64,000 nt of DNA from positions 17,104,515 through 17,168,514 of the forward strand of contig OX104131.1 in NCBI GenBank assembly GCA_944470555.2, read 5' to 3'. This stretch comes from Heterobilharzia americana. Taxonomy: Eukaryota > Platyhelminthes > Trematoda > Strigeidida > Schistosomatidae. Position 1 is the stretch's first letter. Each line of letters begins with the position of its first letter. The notes beneath the pieces were generated by a model. The model searched no databases. It worked only from the letters and a program-made list of their open reading frames with translations, and had not been told where the DNA came from. The position numbers and the translations under genes were made by a program. Below, one piece after another: positions 26,090-38,338 of the stretch.

Positions 26090-26350
26090 TGTCACCAATG
26101 AGACAAACCAAGTTGCACATGAGGACAGTTACTAGACAATTATATTAAATGATGGTTACGCTACATCATGAATAACCAGAAGTAGGAAAATCGGAACCAT
26201 TGGATTCTAACCAAATGGCTGAATGGTTTCGTGCCCACCACTAGATACGATGGTCCTAAGTTCAATGTCTGGAAGGGTCATGGGTGCACATTACTGCGGA
26301 GTTCAAAGCTAAGCCGAAACAGGTGAAATCAGTCTACAGTGAATGCCATC
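26090..26350 (+). repeat. Degenerate family B unit with central spacer
   Basis: The spacer segment (AAGTTGCACATGAGGACAGT) is shared with the spacer of the head-to-head pair at 63.2-63.6 kb. It is followed by a tRNA-like part and a strongly altered hammerhead region at 26288-26340 (TACTGCGGAG, GCCGAAACAG). It therefore looks like half of a paired unit. Confidence 0.55.
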
Positions 26351-27419
26351 TTTGAAATTAACTAATCATAATCCTCAAAAACCGTAAACTGAAAAAGGTA
26401 GTTAACATATTACGTTGCATACTCAGTAGAGATTAGTTTAAAATAGTACGAAAAAGCATGGAATACCTTCTTTACTAATCAGTATGTACGGCATCTTTTT
26501 AAGTCCAAAGACTATCAGTTTTACTCAATTATATATCCACTAAAATAAAAGTAACAGACCAAATGTTCCCTCTGAGGAAAGATGACAAATTTGTTATCGG
26601 TAATTTCTTGAGAACTAATTAACTGGAAGATATCAGCCAAACAACCAATAAGAACTAAGAAATTCTGAGGTGTTATTGTTTTCTCTACTTTACTATAGTT
26701 CATCAGCTCATATCTCTACTTCATGAGAAAGGGAATAGACTAGGCAAACTCAGCTTACTTGGTCAAAAACTAGATAATTTATATTACTGAATATCAGTTA
26801 AATAATAATATTAGCGAAATATCATAAAATATTATGGACTGAAATCGATAATCAGTTATTGTACATTTTTCTTGGAATAGAGTAAGACAGAAAGTGAAAT
26901 ATAACTTGATCGTTAATAGTTCTCCAAATAATTTAAACAAGGCACGGAAATTGTATCCATCTGTCTCTAATGCGCTGCAAAATACTGTAAAGTATTATAA
27001 AAAAAATTATTATCCTTCACTGTCTTGAATAAACCTATAAGAATAGTATTCGTAGAATCAGATGACATAATTTATTTCATAGAATTTTCATGAGTTTTGT
27101 ACAACCTAAGTAAATAAATAATCAACACATAAGTATGGACCATGTATAGAAATGTTTGCAGTGTCTTTCTTAAGCATTGAAGACGTAGATCGCGGGACAA
27201 TATAATAAAGGTCTCATATACAAAAATTCAATTAAATTAGATAAACATTTTTTTTTAATAAGGTGATGTGAATGTTCTGAAATGGGTCAGGAAAATCTGG
27301 ACATCCTAAAAGGTGGTTACATAATCATATGCAAAGCAATGTATACAAAATTAATAAATCGGTAAGATAAGCGGATATAATAACAATGACAGTCGTAAAA
27401 CATTCCACCAAAATAACGA
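26351..27419. other. Stretch without a recognised feature
   Basis: AT-rich sequence. Nothing is recognised. Confidence 0.45.
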
Positions 27420-27800
27420 TACATACATATTGTCCTGGGATCCAGCTGAATGGTTATATTGCAAAACTCCGAGGGGTGTACACTAGTAAGGATTAGTCAG
27501 ATGTTTTCCTAACTCACTCTTGACCGATTTGCTTACATGAAGAAGCAAGCCCCTGTCCAGAACTCTCAGGTTCTGAGTGGCTCTGCAACTGATGGCCGCT
27601 GTTGAAGAATGTTACCTTAAGACCAGTGAATCTCTATAAGCCTCTAGAATGAAAAAACACAAAGACTAACCAGTACTTACATCCCACAACTTATATGTTA
27701 ACAATGATATTCAAGATAGTTTTAACAGAAAAATGTACAAATTCGGGTTATGTTACAACATGAATGATTGTTACGGCGCGATAAACGTTTACTTAGCTGC

Positions 27801-27801
<1 letters not shown>

Positions 27802-27856
<55 letters not shown>
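27802..27856 (+). repeat. (AAT)n microsatellite at the 3' end of LINE-C
   Basis: About 18 perfect AAT repeats. It lies where the minus-strand LINE-C would end, so it probably grew from that element's simple-repeat tail. Confidence 0.9.
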
Positions 27857-27857
<1 letters not shown>

Positions 27858-28720
27858 GCTTTATTCTAAAAAATATTTCCCGAATACTGTACAGAATTTT
27901 CAGTATATCACATAGCACCAATTGTGCAGAAATAACGTACATGTATACATAATAAAATGAAATAAGTAGAAATTACATGTAAAACATAAAAATATTTACT
28001 CCATCTATAACTTTCTTGAAAATACACAGTTAACTTCAGTAAACAGTCACATTAGCAATAAGGTTCGTAATACATGGATAACAGCAAGCTGTTTAATCTT
28101 TATATTAGCCGAATATTCTTTTGGAAATTAGATAGATATGGGAGAACAGGTAAAGGTTTGAAGAAGAAGCACACGCCGAGACAAAGCACACTTGTAGCAT
28201 TCTCTGCTATACAACTATCAACAGAACAGGAACCATCAGGCTTAAGTAGTCTATGTAAGTTATGTTGGCGCCTGAAACTAAAGTTAAGGGTCTGACTTCT
28301 TGGAGAATAAGGCACAAAATCAGTCACGGAGGACCATCGTCAAACAACAGATGAGAAATCGTTTACCTCGGAATAATCTGTTGAAGAGGAGACAGATGTA
28401 CAAACTGTCAGATCACCAAAACGTTTTATAAAATCAATACTAGCTAAAGTTATACAGAAAGAGAAAACATTTGGGGTAAAGGACGGCACCTTGGGGAAAA
28501 CCAGTGTCAGTAAATAATAAGGTGACGCCCTTCTTCTCTTCGTGAGCAGTACACTGTTTCCTTTCAGAGAAATAGGAATACAGCCAGCTGACTATCCAGG
28601 ACTCATTATTTCTCCCGGCTAGTTTGTCATGCAAAAATGTCTTGGAACCGAATCAAATGCAGTATAGTCTAAAAAAGTACACCTGACATACTTGGCATTT
28701 CTATCAAGACTATCAACAAT

Positions 28721-28735
28721 ATTGTGATTTAACAC
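28721..28735 (+). repeat. Target-site duplication, left copy
   Basis: attgtgatttaacac, identical over 15 bp to 31610-31624. It flanks the plus-strand RTE-A insertion. Confidence 0.9.
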
Positions 28736-29514
28736 TGTCAACTGGAGAATCAATAATCTACTCCGGTCACCCAGACGACAACCACGAGCACACTGAGGGA
28801 GTGGCTATCATGATGTCCTCAAGAGCATCGAAGGCTCCCATGCAGTGGGAACCAATCTCCTCCAGGATCATGACAGCAAGATTCAACTCAAAAGGAAGAA
28901 AGGTCACAATCATACAATGTTATGCACCTACAAATAATGCAGAGCAAGAGAAAAAGGAGGAATTCTACACACAACTGCAATCAACACTGGACAAGACGTC
29001 AGTTGGCGATATCAAAATTCTAATGGGCGACATGAATGCCAAACTGGGAGGGGACAACACAGGAAGAGAACTAACCATGGGTCGAGAGGCGCTAGGTGAA
29101 ATGAATGAGAATGGAGAATTGTTTGCAGAATTCTGTGCATTCAACGATTTGGTGATTGCAGTGAGGCACTGTGTTCAGGCACAAAGATTTCCACAAAGCG
29201 ACATGGATTTCACCAGATGGACACACTAAAAATCAAATCGACTTTATCTCAATCTCAAGAAAATGGAGACGCAGTCAGCCTACTTGACACAAGGTCAAGA
29301 AGAGGAGCAGATGTAGGTTCACACTCACCACTCACTGTCTAGTGCAAGGAACCTTCCAAATCAAGTTAAAAGCCTTCAAGGAAGCTGGTGATAGACCTCA
29401 ATTCAAGTACAACACTCGGAACAGAAACTGAAGGATGAAACTACAAAGGAGATCTTCACGGCAGCCATCAAGACAAAATGGGGGATATCGAGCAACATCC
29501 CTGAAGAAACCTGT

Positions 29515-30486
29515 GTGGAAGAACACTGGAAGTCTTTGAAAGAGATGTGGAAAGAAACCTGCACAACAGTATTAGGAAGGAAGAAGAAAGAAGATAAGGA
29601 ATGGATCTCGACGGATACCTGGAAGCTGATAGAGGAGAGGAGGATGGTGAAGCAGAAGATAAACCAGTGCAAGGATGCTCAACGACAAGAGGAACTGAGC
29701 ACAATGTATAAAACACTGGACAAAGAAGTGAAGAAGAGTGCACGCAAAGACAAAAGACACTTCTACGAAACACTGGCAAGTGAAGCAGAACAGGCTGCAG
29801 GTAAGAGAGACCTGACGACATTGTATCAAATAACCAGGTTGCTATCAGGGAAGAGACCAACACAGATGAAACCAATAAAAGACGAAGAAGGAAATTTAAT
29901 TACAAAAGAAGAGAAACAGAGGAAACGATGGGCCGACCACTTCAAGAAGCTCTTGAATCGACCACCACCACCACCTGCACTTCGTCCAGAAATACCACCT
30001 GCAGCCGCTGAATTACAAGTGAACATAAATCCTCCAACAAAAATGGAAGTCCTGAACTCCATAAAGCTACTGAAATGCGGGAAAGCAGCAGGACCAGATG
30101 GAATACCGCCAGAAGCACTGAGAACAGATGCAGAGACAACAGCAGCGGACATGCTCACACCACTATTGCAGAAGGTGTGGAAGGAAGAGAAGGTACCTGA
30201 CGATTGGAAGAAGGGTTACCTTGTCAAACTGCCGAAGAAGGAAGACCTCAGTGCTTGCAAGAACTGGCGCGGAATCACCCTCCTGTCCACCCCAAGTAAA
30301 ATATTAAGCCGCATCATCCTAGAGAGGCTTAAAGATGCACTGGATTCAAAACTACGACCGGAACAGTTTGCTGGCTGGATTCAGGAAGTACAAATCATGT
30401 GCAGACCAAATTGCAACGCTTCGTATCATCATAGAACAGAGTATAGAATGGCAATCACCTCTCCACCTCAACTTCATCGACTTTGA
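29515..30486 (+). pseudogene. RTE-A reverse transcriptase, N-terminal open segment
   Basis: This 323-codon open frame is the longest intact piece of the RTE-A copy. It covers the linker after the endonuclease and the RT fingers (ADHFKKLLNRPP, then KCGKAAGPDGIPPEAL, DDWKKGYLVKLPKKEDLS, NWRGITLLSTPSKI). A small insertion near 30368-30380 turns the expected AGFRKYKS block out of frame; it resumes in the overlapping frame at 30335-30889. Confidence 0.85.
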
Positions 30487-30889
30487 GAAGGCCTTTGACA
30501 GCGTCGACCGACAAGTAATTTGGAAACTGCTTCAATACTACGGAGTACCGCAAACCTTTATCCGCCTCATTCAACAACTATATGAAGATGCCACATGCCA
30601 AGTAATCCACAATGGGAAGCTCAGTGATGCCTTTGAAGTGAAGACAGGAGTAGGAGTGAAACAAGGTTGCCTACTATCTCCCATGATATTCCTTATTGTG
30701 GTGGACTGGATCATGCAGCAAACAGTAGGCAGCGAGAAGAGGGGGATATACTGGACGACGGAAAAGAACCTAGAAGACTTGGATTTCGCCGATGACTTAT
30801 GCCTAATGTCACACAAACTTGAAGATCTGCAGGCAAAAACTAACAAGTTGATAGAAGAGGCAGGGCAGCTAAGACGGGACTTCAGGTGA
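30335..30889 (+). pseudogene. RTE-A reverse transcriptase, catalytic palm segment
   Basis: This frame holds RT motifs A (DFEKAFDSVD), B (KQGCLLSP) and C (FADD), so the catalytic carboxylates remain. It ends when an insertion near 30865-30875 shifts AAKTGLQVNIEKTEV into the next frame. Confidence 0.85.
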
Positions 30890-31587
30890 ATATAGAGAAG
30901 ACAGAAGTGATGAAGATACCGCACCACCACCATCAACAACAACAACAAACTCCAATCACCGTCAACGGGAGAAACTTGAAGGAAGTAACCTCCTTCACTT
31001 ATCTAGGAAGCACTGTTTCAACTACAGGCGGGACGGACGAGGACGTCAAAGTCAGAATCGGAAAAACAAGACAGGCGTTCATTAGCCTGAAACCAATGTG
31101 GAGATCTTCTGCACTCAGCATGCGGAACAAGATCCAGATTTTCAACACCAACGTCAAGTCAGTGCTCTTGTATGGCTCAGAGACTTGGCGCGTCACGAAA
31201 GGTATTTCCAATAAACTACAGACATTCATCAACAACTGCTTACGCTCGCTGCTGAAGATCAGATGGCCAGAAAGAATAAGCAACAAGGAACTCTGGGAAC
31301 GAACCAACCAAGAACCTATCTCGCAACAAATATGCAGGAGGAAGTGGAGATGGATTGGGCATGCACTGAGAAGGCCGACTGAGGACATCACGCGTCAGGC
31401 CCTCGAGTGGAACCCCGATGGGAAGCGACGAGTTGGACGTCCGAGGGTGACATGGAGGAGGTCGTGCGAGGAGGAAATGAGAGGTTGTGGGCTGTCGTGG
31501 GACCAGGTTCAAAAGATCTCAGAGAACAGAGGTCACTGGAGGCGTGCTACTGAAGCCCTATGTTCCACTAGGAACCCAAGGGACTAA
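30886..31587 (+). pseudogene. RTE-A C-terminal domain segment
   Basis: A 233-codon open frame from NIEKTEVMKI to the natural C-terminus just before the tail. It has a His/Gln run (PHHHHQQQQQ) from a CAC/CAA expansion. WPERISNKELW and RRKWRWIGHALRR are the hallmarks shared by all RTE-A fragments in the window. Confidence 0.85.
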
Positions 31588-31609
31588 TAATGATATAATA
31601 ATAATAATA

Positions 31610-31624
31610 ATTGTGATTTAACAC
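31610..31624 (+). repeat. Target-site duplication, right copy
   Basis: attgtgatttaacac directly follows the element's (ATA)n tail and matches 28721-28735 exactly. Confidence 0.9.
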
Positions 31625-31658
31625 AGAGTGCTTCTTCTGATTTTGTATGTAAATTAAC
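31625..31658 (-). mobile_element. Sliver of LINE-C between two RTE-A insertions
   Basis: About 34 bp between the right target-site duplication and the tail of the next element. Read on the minus strand it leads directly into the duplicated site and then into LINE-C motif A, as expected of the interrupted element. Confidence 0.6.
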
Positions 31659-34600
31659 TATTATTATTATTTTTTTCCCCTGGATTCCTAGTGGAACATA
31701 GGGCTTCATTAGCACACTTCCACTGCACTCTATCCTCTGCAGTCTTTTGAACCTGGCTACACCACTGCCCACAACCTTTCATTTCTTCCTCACATGATCT
31801 CTTTCATATCACCCTCGCCTCGGACGCCCAACTCGTCATTTTCCCTTTGGATTCCACTCGAGTGCCTGGCGCGTGATGTCCCCTTCAACCTTCTCAGTGT
31901 TAGGTCAATCTATCTCTACTTTCTTCTACATATTTGTTGGACGGTGTGTTGATGGTTGGTTCGTTCCCAGAGTTCCTTGTTGCTCATTCTTACTATTCCG
32001 GCCATCTGATCTTCAGTATCAAGTGAACGTAGGTGGCAGGTGTTGATGAATGTCTGCAGTTTGTTGGAAATGCTTGTCGTAAGGTGCCAATTCTCGCAAG
32101 CATATAGAAGAACTGACTTGACTGAGATTAGCGCTGTAAATCCAGATCATATTCTGTATGCTGAGTGCAGTCGATCTCCACATTGATTTCAGATTAGTGA
32201 AAGACTGTCTTGCTTTTCCGATCCTGGTTTTGAAATCCTCGTTTGTGTCACCTGTAGTTGAAACGATGCTGTCTTGCCTAGGTAGGTGAAAGAAACTACT
32301 TCCTTCAAGTTTCTCTCGTTATTGGTGATTGGTACCTCTTGTTTTTGGTGCTGTTATTGGTTGGGTATCTTCATCACCTCTTTCTTCTCTATGTTCACTT
32401 GAAGTCCCGTCTTCGCTGCCTGGCCTCTTCTGTCAACTTGTCAGTCTTCGCCTGTAGATCTTTGAGTTTGTGCCACAAGACATTAGACATAAATTATCAT
32501 CGGCGAAATCCAAATCTACTTCAGGTTTTTTCCCTCGGTCCAGCTAGAGTACGTCCCTCTTCTCACTCCTCAACGTTTGTTGCATGATCGAGTCCACCAA
32601 AGTCAGGAAGATCATGAGTGAAAGTAGGCGGCAGCCTTGTTTTATTCCTGCCTTCACTTCAAAAGCATCACTGAGCTCCCTACTGTGAATTACTTGGCAT
32701 GTGGCATCTTCATATAATTGTTGAATGAGGTTGACAAGGGTTTGTGGCACTAAAACCATAGTGTTGAAACAGCTGCCTGCCAAATTACTTGTCGGTCGAC
32801 ACTATCGGAGACCTTTTAAAATAGGTGAATTTGAGGTAAATGGTTGACTGCCATTCTATACTCTGTTCTATAATGATGTGAAGCGTTGCAATTTGGTCCA
32901 CACATGATTTGTACTTCCTGAATCCAGCCAGCAAACTGTTCCGGTAGTAGTTTTGAATGCAGCGCATCCCTTAGTCTCTCCAGGATGATGCAGCTTAATA
33001 TTTTGCTTGCTCTGAGTGGACAGAAGTATGGTTCCCCGCCAGTTCCTACAAATACTTAGGTCGCCGTTCTTTGAGAGTTTGACAAGCTAACCCTTCTTCC
33101 AATCTGCAGGTACCTCCCCTTCCTTCCAGACCTTCTGCAATAGTGGTGTGAGCATGTCCGCTGCTGTTGTCTCTGCATCTGTTCTCAGTGCTTCTGGCGG
33201 TATTCCATCTGGTCCTGCTGCTTTCCCGCATTTCAGTAGCTTTATGGCTCTCAGGACTTCCACTTTTGTTGGGGGATCTTTGTTGACTTGTAGTTCTGTG
33301 GCTCGGCTGCAAGTGGTATTTTTTGACGAAGTGCAGGTGGTGGTGGTGGTCGATTCAAGAGCTTTTTGAAGTGGTCAGCCCATCAGATCCTTTGTTTCTC
33401 TACTTTGATAATTAGATTTCTTTCATCATCTTTTATTGGTTTCATCTGTGTTGATCTCTACCCTCCCCAGATAGTAACCTGGTTATTTGATACAATGTCG
33501 TCAGGTCTCTGTTTCTTCAACCAGCAGCCTGTTCTGCTTCACTTGCCAGTGTTTCGTAGAAGTGTCTTTTGTCTTTCCGCACACTCTTCTTCACTTCTTA
33601 GTCCAGTGTCTTATATATTGTACTCGGTTCCTCTTCTCGTTGTTCATCCTTGAACTGGTTCATCTTCTGCTTCACCATCCTCCTCTCCCTGCTCTATCAG
33701 CTTCCATGTGTCCATCGAGATCCATTGCTTGTCTTGTTTCCTTTCACTTCCTGTTACGGTTATGCAGGTTTCTTTCTACATAGCTTTCAAAGATTTCCAG
33801 TGTTCTTCCACACATGTTCCTTCAGGAATGTTGCTCACTGTCTCCCATTTTGTTCTGATGGCTTACGTGATCATGTCTTTTGAAGTTTTATCCTTCAGTT
33901 TCTAGGTGTTGAACTTGAACTATGGTCTATCACCAACTTCCTTGAAGGCTTTCAACTTGATTTGGAAGGCAATATCCTTGCACCAGATAGTCAGTCAGTG
34001 GCATCAACCTACATCTCCTCCTCTCCTTCTTCATTTCATCTTCTGTCCAGTAGGCTGCATCTCGACCGTCTTCACAATGAGATGAAGTCGATCTGATTTT
34101 CAGTGTAGTGTGTCCTGGTGTCTGGTGAAATCAAATGCATGTATCTGCCTAGTCAATATCCTTGTGTTTGTACACACTGCCTGTCTCCAATCACCAGTCC
34201 GTTGAATGAGCACAAGTCTGCAAACAGTTCTCCATTCTCATTCATCATTTCATTGAGTGCCTCTCGACCCATGATGAGTTCTCCTCACTGTGTTGTCTGC
34301 TCCCAGATTGACACTCATGTCGCCCATTTGAATTTTGATGTCGCCAACTGAAGTGCTGTCTTGTCTAGTACCGACTACAGTTGCCTGTAGAATTCCTCCT
34401 TTTTCTCCTTCTCTTGATCTGCATAATTCGTGGAGGCATAGTCTACGTAGCATTGTATGATTGTGAGTCTCCTTCCTTTCGAGTTGAATCTCGCTGTCAT
34501 GATTCTGATTCTGCAGGATGAGGAGGAGGAGGAGGAGAAGATTGGTTGCGACTGCATGAAAGCAAGTCTTCGATGCTGTTGGGAGTGGGACATCATGACA

Positions 34601-35085
34601 GCCACTCGAAAAGTCAGTGTGATGTGCTCGTGGTTGTCGTGTGGGTGACAATATTGGAGTAGATTATTGACTCTTCTCCAGTTGACAGTTTGGAGAGTCC
34701 ACTTCCATTTCACCTGCTTTCACAGATTCCTAGCACTTCAATGCCATATCTCCTTATCTCTTTCGCAATCTGGGCAGCCTTGATAGGTTTGTACACGGTG
34801 CGGACATTCCATGTCATCATTCTTACTTTCGCTCTCATCGAGAGAAGATACATCGGCGGACTGGCTTCCCGAAGGCCGTCACCGATCGGCGTCATTTCAT
34901 CTCTCCGATTCCAGCCAGGAATAATTTTGTCTTCATGTTTTATATCTTCTTCGTGCTTTGAAGTTTGGTTAGCGATTGGATTGGTTTTACGGGATAGGGT
35001 TGCTAACCCTACGCCTAACCTTCCCTGTTTACCCGGGCCTAGGACCGGCCAGTAACTAGTGAAGTAGTTGACCAGGCGAGGTTGC
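31659..35085 (-). mobile_element. RTE-A LINE, near full length, inserted in LINE-C
   Basis: Minus strand, 3.4 kb. The 5' leader and the start of the endonuclease (KVRMMTWNVRTVYKPIKAAQ, then IEVLGICESR) lie at 35085-34710. The RT pieces lie at about 33300-32500 (RKYKSCVDQIATLHIIIEQS, LIQQLYEDATCQVIH). The C-terminal region leads to the 3' terminus (CTATGTTCCACTAGGAATCC) and an (AAT)n tail at 31659-31672. Frameshifts and stops are numerous. No target-site duplication could be defined; the flanks suggest a small deletion of LINE-C at insertion. Plus-strand frames in this span are antisense. Confidence 0.9.
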
Positions 35086-36310
35086 AAATTTATTAAGATC
35101 TCCGAAAACTTTCTGTGCAGAATCAAACTTAGATATTATTAGCACCTCCATTAATTTCAAGAACAGAGAAGTAACTGCAATTTGACGGAGTTTTAGACAC
35201 GCACCTGGAGTTTAAGGACTACCTTAATGTCTTTCCAAGCAGTCAGTACGGTGTTTTCTGAAAACGACCTACTTAAGATGCTAGTTAGTGGATACCATAA
35301 TACATCAGAACATTTCGTGAATATGAAACTTGATATGCCATCCGGACCTGAACTGTGTGAAATGTTCAGGGATTTGGGATACTTGAAAACATCGTCCTCA
35401 GTGAATTCTGGGCAGCATTCTTTAAACATTTGTTGACAAAGTGAGATGAGACAGGTGGGTTGGGGCATAAACGGTTTGTTCAAAGTACAGACTTCAACGT
35501 GTGCCTCTTTACCAAGGTGTTCACTACCAGTGAGGTTTTTAAAAAGTTTCCACATACTGGGAGAGCCTTTTCCTGAAAAAAGTTTCTGGTTATGTAGTAG
35601 ACTCAGACGTTTAAATCCCAACCTAATTAAAACGTTCAGTAAACGAGCACCAGCATTATCAGACTTCATATGGCTTTTCTTTTGCGCTTCGTAGTCTTAT
35701 ACGTTGAGAAGATATACGATCGAAGCGTAGAAAACGTTTTTCACTAGGGCAACAGATATCCAGGCAAAACTTGGTATGGGTTGTCGTATCATCAATAGTA
35801 TCATTCAAGACATCGCTGTCAAATATGTTCCAATCTGTACATTGCAGCATTTCCCTTAAATTAAGTACTTTAGTTTTTGAGTAGTTTCCATGTACGATTT
35901 TTTTATACCGATAAAGGAAGGCTGTGTTGTGTAGTTTGACACATATCCTGAGCAAAACATGTATAATACAATGATATAAACTAAGCAGTGGTGGCATCTC
36001 TTTCGAGTTTCATATATATCAGTGTCACTGACGAATCCCAAGTCTAGTGTTGCATCCCGACTTGTCATCGAACTGCATGCGCATACTTTCATGGTATTTA
36101 TTCACGCTTTGCAGCCACTACTTACACACACCCACACTCGAAACAATAATCCGAATTGTACATAAATATTTGAAACAGAGGAGTCCTGTGGGAAGAAACA
36201 GTGAATAGAGATCAAATGATCACAGAAGTTAAGCGATAACAAACTTCGGATGTTAGGAAGATTCCATCTTCCTAAAATAAACTTCCCGTCAAAAACACTA
36301 AGCTGCAATG
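35086..36310 (-). mobile_element. LINE-C, 5' part (endonuclease end to early RT)
   Basis: Read on the minus strand, 36308-36102 contains GKFILGRWNLPNI, matching the GDFN-P catalytic block of LINE endonucleases with the Asp replaced. Next are RDATLDLGFVSDTDI, then the linker (LNLREMLQCTDWNIFD, about 35880-35820). An open frame down to 35193 follows, with SSGPDGISSFIFTKCSDVLW and TSILSRSFSENTVLTAWK, the first RT blocks. It is interrupted at about 35085 by the minus-strand RTE-A. Confidence 0.75.
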
Positions 36311-38187
36311 TACAGTGTCAACCGCTGACACTTTCCAAGACTTCTTCAAGGCAAGTAATATAGGTGTATATGGTATTCATACAAAAAAAAACTTTCCTAG
36401 TATCACTATTGTCTAACGAACAATGCAATGTCATCTTTTAACTACTTTTCGGATAGCAAATTACTTACACTGTGATAATAAACGCTATTTCACTTATTAC
36501 TGTCATGAAGAGACGTTTTTCAAGTATTCTGACTTTACTGAGTTATCGCAACAAGCAGAATTAACCACCAGCAGACTGTAGGGATAAAAAAGGAAAATGA
36601 AAAGTGGACTAGACATTTCAAGACATGCAATACAGGAAATTATAATAATATTATGTTAGAATCCATTGAAGTAGGACTATAATGGGCCCGCATTAACGAG
36701 GTCTGTCCCCAGACTCATCCCCTGAAGTCGGTTATTTAGCAGATCAATACTCAGGAGAAACACAACAACATTCTACAAGATTAAAGCTGTTAGACAAAGA
36801 GCTCACGAAGTGGTGTAGTATCTCAGTCAAACTACTATCAAACTATTTATAATCTGCTCCTGAAAATGTCCGTCAACAATGAATCTTCACAGAGTGATAT
36901 CTTTTTAAATCTAACATCTGTCGTTATCCACACGGACATTGCATCATATACGGATAATGCTACATATATACACCAAAGCTATATCTATTGAGAATGAATA
37001 TTTTATTAGTGATGACATGTGTAGTTAATCTTATCTGTCAAATGTTTGCTCAAACGTTCAAGTCACTCACTGTCACTATCAGGCAGCAAATTTCAAGGAA
37101 TCGCTGCTCGTAAAACCACAGTTCCTGTGTGAGATTTACTGTGAAATTTTGATACAGCGCATAAACAATGCTATAAAATTATTCAGTGCAGCAAAGTTAA
37201 ACGATAGTTAGCTAAAGGACAGATAAGATGAATGTTGATGAAAAATTTCATTCTTTTGCTAAGCATACTAGCACCAGCTTGTTTCACCTTTCACGAACTT
37301 AAAGTGCAACCATTGTTATCATTATCCTAACTATCATGGTAATTTGTTGAATTCCCAGCACTAGATTGGTAAGTTATTCGCTAGTTTGAAAATGCTACAT
37401 ATTGGTGCAAAGCCCCATAAGATGGAAAGAAATATTTTTTGTCGCTCAAATTTCATTGCTATCAATTTATCAGTAGTTAAAGTCTTTTTAGCGAAATAAC
37501 AAGCAGACGACTGTGATATAGTTTTGTCAACTCTTCAATTAATGATAACTAGTAATTATTTAAAATATGATTGTACAATGCACAAAGGAGAACGCCAGAA
37601 AAACGTACACAATTAACAGTGCATAATAAGTAAAGGCACACATATTCATGCACATACACATGTATACAAGTGTATACACCTCATAAACACACAAATAACC
37701 GCCTTTTATCAAGTGTTACAAAAACTCACCAACGAAGTGTAAACAAAACAAGTACAAAACAGTAATAATAATACTAATATTAATATTAATAATAGTAATA
37801 ATAATAATGTGTGATAGGTATGATGCCTAATTTCACTTCTAAACGAGTTTACCTCTAAGAAAATAAGATGATCCGAGTGATGTGGAGTTGGCTACAATTT
37901 CAGGAAGACTAGTTTTTTTATACGAGAAGGTGAGTAACTGAAAAATCATAAAAACTCTTTCCTCAGATGAAATTCTGCCCTACCTCCTATTCCCCCAGAA
38001 CGAAAACTAAATAATAAGGTGGAGGAGGAGGAAGAGGAGGAGAGAGAGACAGAGTGGAAACAGTGCATATGAATAAAACGAAAACAAATTTACGATTTGT
38101 ACACAAAATCTCAATATTCAATGTTTACAAAAAAGAATCCCAAATAAAGGGTAAAAATAAGATGAAAGAATAAATGCCGATTAAGAT
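36311..38187. other. 3' flank of the PH-domain gene; microsatellites only
   Basis: AT-rich. It holds an imperfect (AAT)n at about 37759-37808 and a GGA-rich tract at about 38018-38050. No coding or RNA feature is seen. Confidence 0.5.
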
Positions 38188-38193
38188 TTTAAT
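38188..38193 (-). promoter_or_regulatory. Possible poly(A) signal variant
   Basis: On the minus strand this reads ATTAAA, about 146 nt downstream of the stop codon of the PH-domain gene. It is the second most common animal polyadenylation hexamer. In AT-rich DNA such a hexamer is expected by chance, so only its position favours it. Confidence 0.25.
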
Positions 38194-38338
38194 GTTTTCA
38201 CCAATTTCTGTAATTATATTCAGTTAACCAATATACAAACAGGAGAAATAACGTAGTAATCATTGAACAAGACGAATATGAATACAATTCACTACTAGCA
38301 TAAATAAGCATAGGAGGATGAAAGTATAATACTTTAGT

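Larger units (their letters stand above)
27802..28735 (-). mobile_element. LINE-C, 3' part (RT motif A onward)
   Basis: Read on the minus strand from 28735, the translation gives VDSLDRNAKYVRCTFLDY and TAFDSVPRH (RT motif A). It continues NNESWIVSWLYSYFSERKQ and GFPQGAVL.PK.FLFLY (motif B), and further down NFSFRRQHNLHRLL near the C-terminus. This is a CR1/Jockey-like non-LTR retrotransposon, distinct from the RTE families. Its 5' part lies at 35086-36310; the two are separated by two RTE-A insertions. Stops and frameshifts are present. Confidence 0.75.
28736..31609 (+). mobile_element. RTE-A LINE, 5'-truncated insertion with target-site duplication
   Basis: This is the best-preserved RTE-A copy. 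The endonuclease part (28740-29290) includes ARFNSKGRKVTIIQCYAPTN and GDIKILMGDMNAKLGGDNTG. The reverse transcriptase (about 30050-30880) has KCGKAAGPDGIPPEAL, LNFIDFEKAFDSVDR (motif A), GVKQGCLLSPMIF (B) and LDFADDLCLMSH (C, catalytic FADD intact). The C-terminal region (30886-31587) has TYLGSTVSTTGG, VLLYGSETW and GRPRVTWRRS. Indels near 29210, 30375 and 30870 shift the frame, so no single protein is made. It lacks the first part of the endonuclease. The family resembles SR2/SjR2-type RTE elements of schistosomes (from memory of the clade, not a search). Confidence 0.92.

Noticed and set aside
27420..27640. Another family B unit
   Set aside because: Only CCCTGTCCAGAACTCTCAGG and a GCAACTGATG flank resemble the family; too weak to list as a copy.
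29468..30158. Minus-strand open frames of 85-135 codons
   Set aside because: They are antisense to the RTE-A reverse transcriptase; the plus-strand frame carries the family motifs.
33148..33905. Plus-strand open frames with hydrophobic stretches
   Set aside because: Antisense of RTE-A coding sequence; the same frames appear opposite the intact plus-strand copy.
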